DNA of 64,000 bases from Amycolatopsis umgeniensis (GTDB lineage: Bacteria > Actinomycetota > Actinomycetes > Mycobacteriales > Pseudonocardiaceae): assembly GCF_014205155.1 (NCBI RefSeq), contig NZ_JACHMX010000001.1:7626001-7690000 (forward strand). Reading direction: 5' to 3'. Position numbers and translations under genes: made by a program. Shown here in pieces: positions 61,257-64,000 of this stretch. Every line of letters starts with the position of its first letter. Position 1 is the stretch's first letter. Below the pieces are notes generated by a model. That model worked only from the letters and a program-made list of their open reading frames with translations. It was not told the DNA's origin and ran no database searches.

Positions 61257-61262
61257 AGCCTA
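61257..61262 (-). promoter_or_regulatory. -10 hexamer, leaderless promoter of the NUDIX gene
   Basis: TAGGCT on the minus strand lies exactly 7 nt before the GTG. The same hexamer and spacing occur at uvrC. Confidence 0.5.
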
Positions 61263-61273
61263 GGGCCGGTACC

Positions 61274-61320
61274 GAGGAAAACGCCACCCCGCCCGGAAAC
61301 CGGACGAGGTGGCGTTCCTC
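61274..61320 (-). terminator. Hairpin after the PQQ-dehydrogenase-like gene
   Basis: AACGCCACC pairs with GGTGGCGTT around a 19-nt loop, extended by GAGGA/TCCTC after a bulge. It lies 60 bp after the stop of the upstream minus-strand gene. Confidence 0.6.
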
Positions 61321-61379
61321 CAGCTCGCACTGGATACGGTCGGGGTGCCCGGCGCCGCTCCGGACACCCCGGCCGTGCT

Positions 61380-63938
61380 TCAGGACGCGGCGTTGGAGTT
61401 GCCGCGCAGTTTGACGTTGGCCGTCGAGGCGTTCTTGATCGCCGTCTCGATCTGCGCCATCGTCGAGGACGAGGTCAGGCCCGGCACCGTCGCCGTGTTC
61501 AGCGCGTAGAGCGTGAACGTGTAGGGATGACTGGAGCCGCCGGGACACGGGCCGAAGTACTTCTGCGAGTTCGCCCCGCTGCCCATGGCCTTCTGCTTGG
61601 CGCCGTTCTGGTTCGGCACGGTGAAGCCCGAGCCCAGCCCCTCCGGGAGTGACGCCGCGGAAGCCGGGACGTCCCAGATCGCCCAGTGCAGTTTGTTGCC
61701 GTTGTTGGCCACGTCGGCGAAGACGACGGCGTACCCCTTGGCGTTCGTGGTCCCGGCACCCCACGCCAGCGGCGGGGAGGTGTCCTGGCCCGCGGTGCCG
61801 TCACCCGCACAGGTGTACTTGTTCGGAATGGACGCGTTGTCGGCGAACGCGGAACTGGCCAGCTTGAACGCTCCCGGCTGCGAGGAACCGGGGAACTTCA
61901 GGCGCACCACCACGTTGTCGATCCCGCTCGGCGTGCCGCCGTTCTTGTCCGCGTTGGTCGAGGTGACCCACAGGCCGCCGTCCGGGGTCTTGGTGACCGA
62001 ACGGAGCCTGCCCCAGCGGCCGGAGAACAGCGACTGCACCGAGCCGACGCCGTTGCCTGCCGCGTTGATCTGGGTGGCGAAGAGCTGCTCGCTGGTGACG
62101 GCCGCGACGTAGACCCAGTCGTTGACGATCTCGATCCCGCTCGGCCCGCCGGAACTGGTCGGCCAGGTCTTCTTCGGCGCGACAGTGCCTCCGCAGCTGC
62201 CGTCGGTGCCTTCGCACTGGGGCCAGCCGAAGTTGCCGCCCTTCTGGATCAGGTTGAGCTCGTCCAGCTTGCCGTCGCCGAACTCCGATGCCCACAGCTG
62301 ACCGCGGGAATCCCAGGCGAGGCCCTGCGGGTTGCGGTGCCCGAAGCTCCAGACGTACCGGGCGTTCCCGCCGGTGGAGAAGAACGGGTTGTCGCTCGGG
62401 GGCGAACCGTCGGGGTTGACCCGCAGGATCTTCCCGTTGAGCGATCCCTTGTTCTGCGCGGTGTCCTTGTTCTGCCCGTCGCCCGCGGTCACGTAGAGCT
62501 TGCCGTCCGGGCCGAAGCGGATCCGCCCGCCGTTGTGGTAACGGTTCTTGGCGATCCCGGTGAGCACCGGCGTCGAGGTCGAGGACAGCGTCCCGTTGTC
62601 GTAGGTCATCTTCACGATCCGGTTGTCGCCGGAAGCCGTGTGGTACAGGTAGATCGCGTGGTCGGTGGCGTAGTTCGGCGAGATCGCGATGCCGAGCAGG
62701 CCGCCCTCGCCGTTGGTGCCGACGGCGCCGGGAACCTTGCCCACGGTGGTCTTCTGGCCCGAAGGCGTGATCCGCAGGATCTCGAAGCGGTCCCGTTCGG
62801 TCGCCAGCGCCGTGCCGTCCGGCAGGAAGTCGACGGACCAGGCGAGGTCGACCTTCGTGATGTCCTTGTCGTACTCGGGAATCCCGCCGCCCGCGTTGCC
62901 GCTCGTCTTCGCGGTCAGCGCGTTGCTCGCGGCGGAAGCGTTGCCGTCGAGGTCACGCGCTTTGACCGTGAACGTGTATGACGTGTTCGCCGTCAGCCCC
63001 GTGATCGTCGCTTCGAGCGAAGGCGTCGTCGCGACCTTCGTCGTGCCCTGGTAGACGTCGTAGCCCGCGATCGTGCCGCTGTTGTCCGTGGAAGCGTTCC
63101 ACGCCAAGGAAACACTGTTCGCGGTCACCGACGTCGAGCGCAGGTTGCCCGGCACGGTCGGCGGGGTGGTGTCCCCGCTGGACGGTGTCGTGAACTGCAC
63201 GACATTGCTTTGCTGCGAAGGGTTTCCGGCCGCGTCGAAGGCGCCGACCGAGATGTCGTAGGCCGTGTTCGGCTGCAGGTTGTCGACGGTTGTGGTGAGC
63301 GTGGTCCCGTCGACGGTCTTGAGCACGTTACCGCCGCGCATGACGTCGTAGCGGACCACGCCGACGTTGTCGGTCGCGGCTTCCCAGGTGAAGGTGGCGC
63401 TGCGGGCCTTGACGTCCTTGGCTGCCAGGTTCTTCGGCGGTGTCGGCGCTTCGGCGTCGACCACTCCGCTCGCGGTGAGCTTGTCCGCGTTGGGGCCGCC
63501 TTCCGCGGTCGTCGCGGTGGTGCGGATCTTGTTGGCCCCGGCCGTCAGCGCGACGTCTTTGGTAACGGTCTTCCAGGTGGTCCACGCGCCGGTGCCAGGG
63601 AAGGAAAGCGTCCCGGCGGAACTGCCGTTGACGCTCAGCGAAACCGGCCTGTCGACAGTGGTTCCGTTGGCATAGCGGAAAGTCAGCGTCTGGGTTCCGG
63701 CCTGCGCGGCGTTCACCGTGTACTCGACATAGCTGCCGACGACGTTGTCGAAGTTCACGAACCCGGTGCCGGAATAGCCCGCGTGGTTCTTCTCGACGGC
63801 GCCTTGGGAGATCGTCGCGGCTTCGGATTCGTGCTCGGTCGGTGCCGCGCCGGCGGGCGGAGCCGGCAGGACGGCGAAGGTCATCGCCGTCGCGGCGGCA
63901 CACGTGAGAAACGCGCGCCACGGTGGTCGGGGTGCCAC
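61380..63938 (-). CDS. Secreted five-domain protein: CBM, two FN3, PQQ-type glucose/sorbosone dehydrogenase, PEBP
   Basis: This 852-residue exported protein has a signal peptide (cleavage near GA-APT, residue 31), then in order: a CBM35/CBM6-like carbohydrate-binding domain (about 33-160), two fibronectin type III domains (about 165-250 and 258-345), a six-bladed soluble glucose/sorbosone dehydrogenase domain (about 355-690, with HNGGRIRFGPDGKLYVTAGD and FGHRNPQGLAW), and a YbhB/PEBP-type domain (about 700-850, with DTSPPLAWG and HWAIWDVP). It probably binds polysaccharide and oxidises a sugar, using a quinone cofactor. GGAGG lies 5 nt before the GTG start, which was preferred to an ATG four codons upstream. 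Confidence 0.88.
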   Translation of the reverse strand: MAPRPPWRAFLTCAAATAMTFAVLPAPPAGAAPTEHESEAATISQGAVEKNHAGYSGTGFVNFDNVVGSYVEYTVNAAQAGTQTLTFRYANGTTVDRPVSLSVNGSSAGTLSFPGTGAWTTWKTVTKDVALTAGANKIRTTATTAEGGPNADKLTASGVVDAEAPTPPKNLAAKDVKARSATFTWEAATDNVGVVRYDVMRGGNVLKTVDGTTLTTTVDNLQPNTAYDISVGAFDAAGNPSQQSNVVQFTTPSSGDTTPPTVPGNLRSTSVTANSVSLAWNASTDNSGTIAGYDVYQGTTKVATTPSLEATITGLTANTSYTFTVKARDLDGNASAASNALTAKTSGNAGGGIPEYDKDITKVDLAWSVDFLPDGTALATERDRFEILRITPSGQKTTVGKVPGAVGTNGEGGLLGIAISPNYATDHAIYLYHTASGDNRIVKMTYDNGTLSSTSTPVLTGIAKNRYHNGGRIRFGPDGKLYVTAGDGQNKDTAQNKGSLNGKILRVNPDGSPPSDNPFFSTGGNARYVWSFGHRNPQGLAWDSRGQLWASEFGDGKLDELNLIQKGGNFGWPQCEGTDGSCGGTVAPKKTWPTSSGGPSGIEIVNDWVYVAAVTSEQLFATQINAAGNGVGSVQSLFSGRWGRLRSVTKTPDGGLWVTSTNADKNGGTPSGIDNVVVRLKFPGSSQPGAFKLASSAFADNASIPNKYTCAGDGTAGQDTSPPLAWGAGTTNAKGYAVVFADVANNGNKLHWAIWDVPASAASLPEGLGSGFTVPNQNGAKQKAMGSGANSQKYFGPCPGGSSHPYTFTLYALNTATVPGLTSSSTMAQIETAIKNASTANVKLRGNSNAAS

Positions 63939-64000
63939 TGGAGCCTCCATGCGTGAAGTCGGGTCGGGAGGGTGCAACGGCGGACCGGGCGGAACCCGGC

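Overview
The window is about 64 kb of very GC-rich DNA with dense, mostly co-directional genes. Neighbouring genes often share ATGA or GTGA stop/start overlaps, and GTG and TTG starts are common. Gene content points to a Pseudonocardiales actinomycete, most likely Amycolatopsis: BldD, WhiA, mIHF, a helicase-dead PriA, a DasR-type GntR regulator, and gene order matching Mycobacterium tuberculosis over long stretches (the Rv2533-Rv2540, Rv1379-Rv1392 and Rv1402-Rv1423 blocks, from memory). The genus is inferred; no rRNA or tRNA gene was seen.

Region by region. (1) 1-3.3 kb: a GlcNAc/glucose PTS island (HPr, EIIC, DasR-like regulator, and divergently EIIB and EIIA) with a dre-type operator between the two arms. 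(2) 3.3-5.4 kb: a Rieske lipoprotein gene divergent from a membrane protein-ECF sigma-anti-sigma operon; the shared intergenic region holds two back-to-back promoter-like TGAACC-N16-CGTGT motifs. (3) 5.9-11.2 kb: prepilin peptidase followed by the shikimate operon aroC-aroK-lipoprotein-aroB-aroQ-GNAT/VOC fusion. (4) 11.2-16.1 kb: a beta-propeller lipoprotein, a small membrane protein, pepQ-efp-nusB and bldD. (5) 16.3-25.0 kb: the pyrimidine operon pyrR-pyrB-pyrC-membrane protein-carA-carB-pyrF, headed by a PyrR-binding loop. (6) 25.1-31.1 kb: mihF-gmk-rpoZ-coaBC, metK and priA. (7) 31.1-34.4 kb: a divergent pair, pyroglutamyl-peptidase-like protein and gamma-glutamyltransferase. (8) 34.5-42.1 kb: fmt-rsmB-flavoprotein, then a class C serine hydrolase, alkaline phosphatase and a NarL-type two-component system. 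(9) 42.2-46.9 kb: rpe, ribE-ribBA-ribH-PH-domain protein and xthA. (10) 47-52.8 kb: a secreted S1 protease and uvrC-rapZ-yvcK-whiA. (11) 53-64 kb: an accessory block.

The most unusual locus is at 53.0-59.2 kb. A 780-residue protein joins a caspase-like protease, a P-loop NTPase and an FHA domain. It is the first gene of a tightly overlapping four-gene operon with a GT4 glycosyltransferase, a SAM methyltransferase and a squalene-cyclase-fold protein. A GHSLGS alpha/beta hydrolase is transcribed divergently 50 bp away. The architecture resembles effector-plus-NTPase conflict (anti-phage or programmed-death) systems, but coupling to glycan or lipid tailoring enzymes is unusual, and the function here is inferred.

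Non-coding structure is also notable. At least four families of long intergenic palindromes recur, one with compensatory base changes between copies. A palindromic 11-mer, TCCACWGTGGA, occurs six times inside genes, in different frames and strands. Many single-gene promoters place a TANNNT hexamer 6-8 nt before the start codon, implying leaderless mRNAs.
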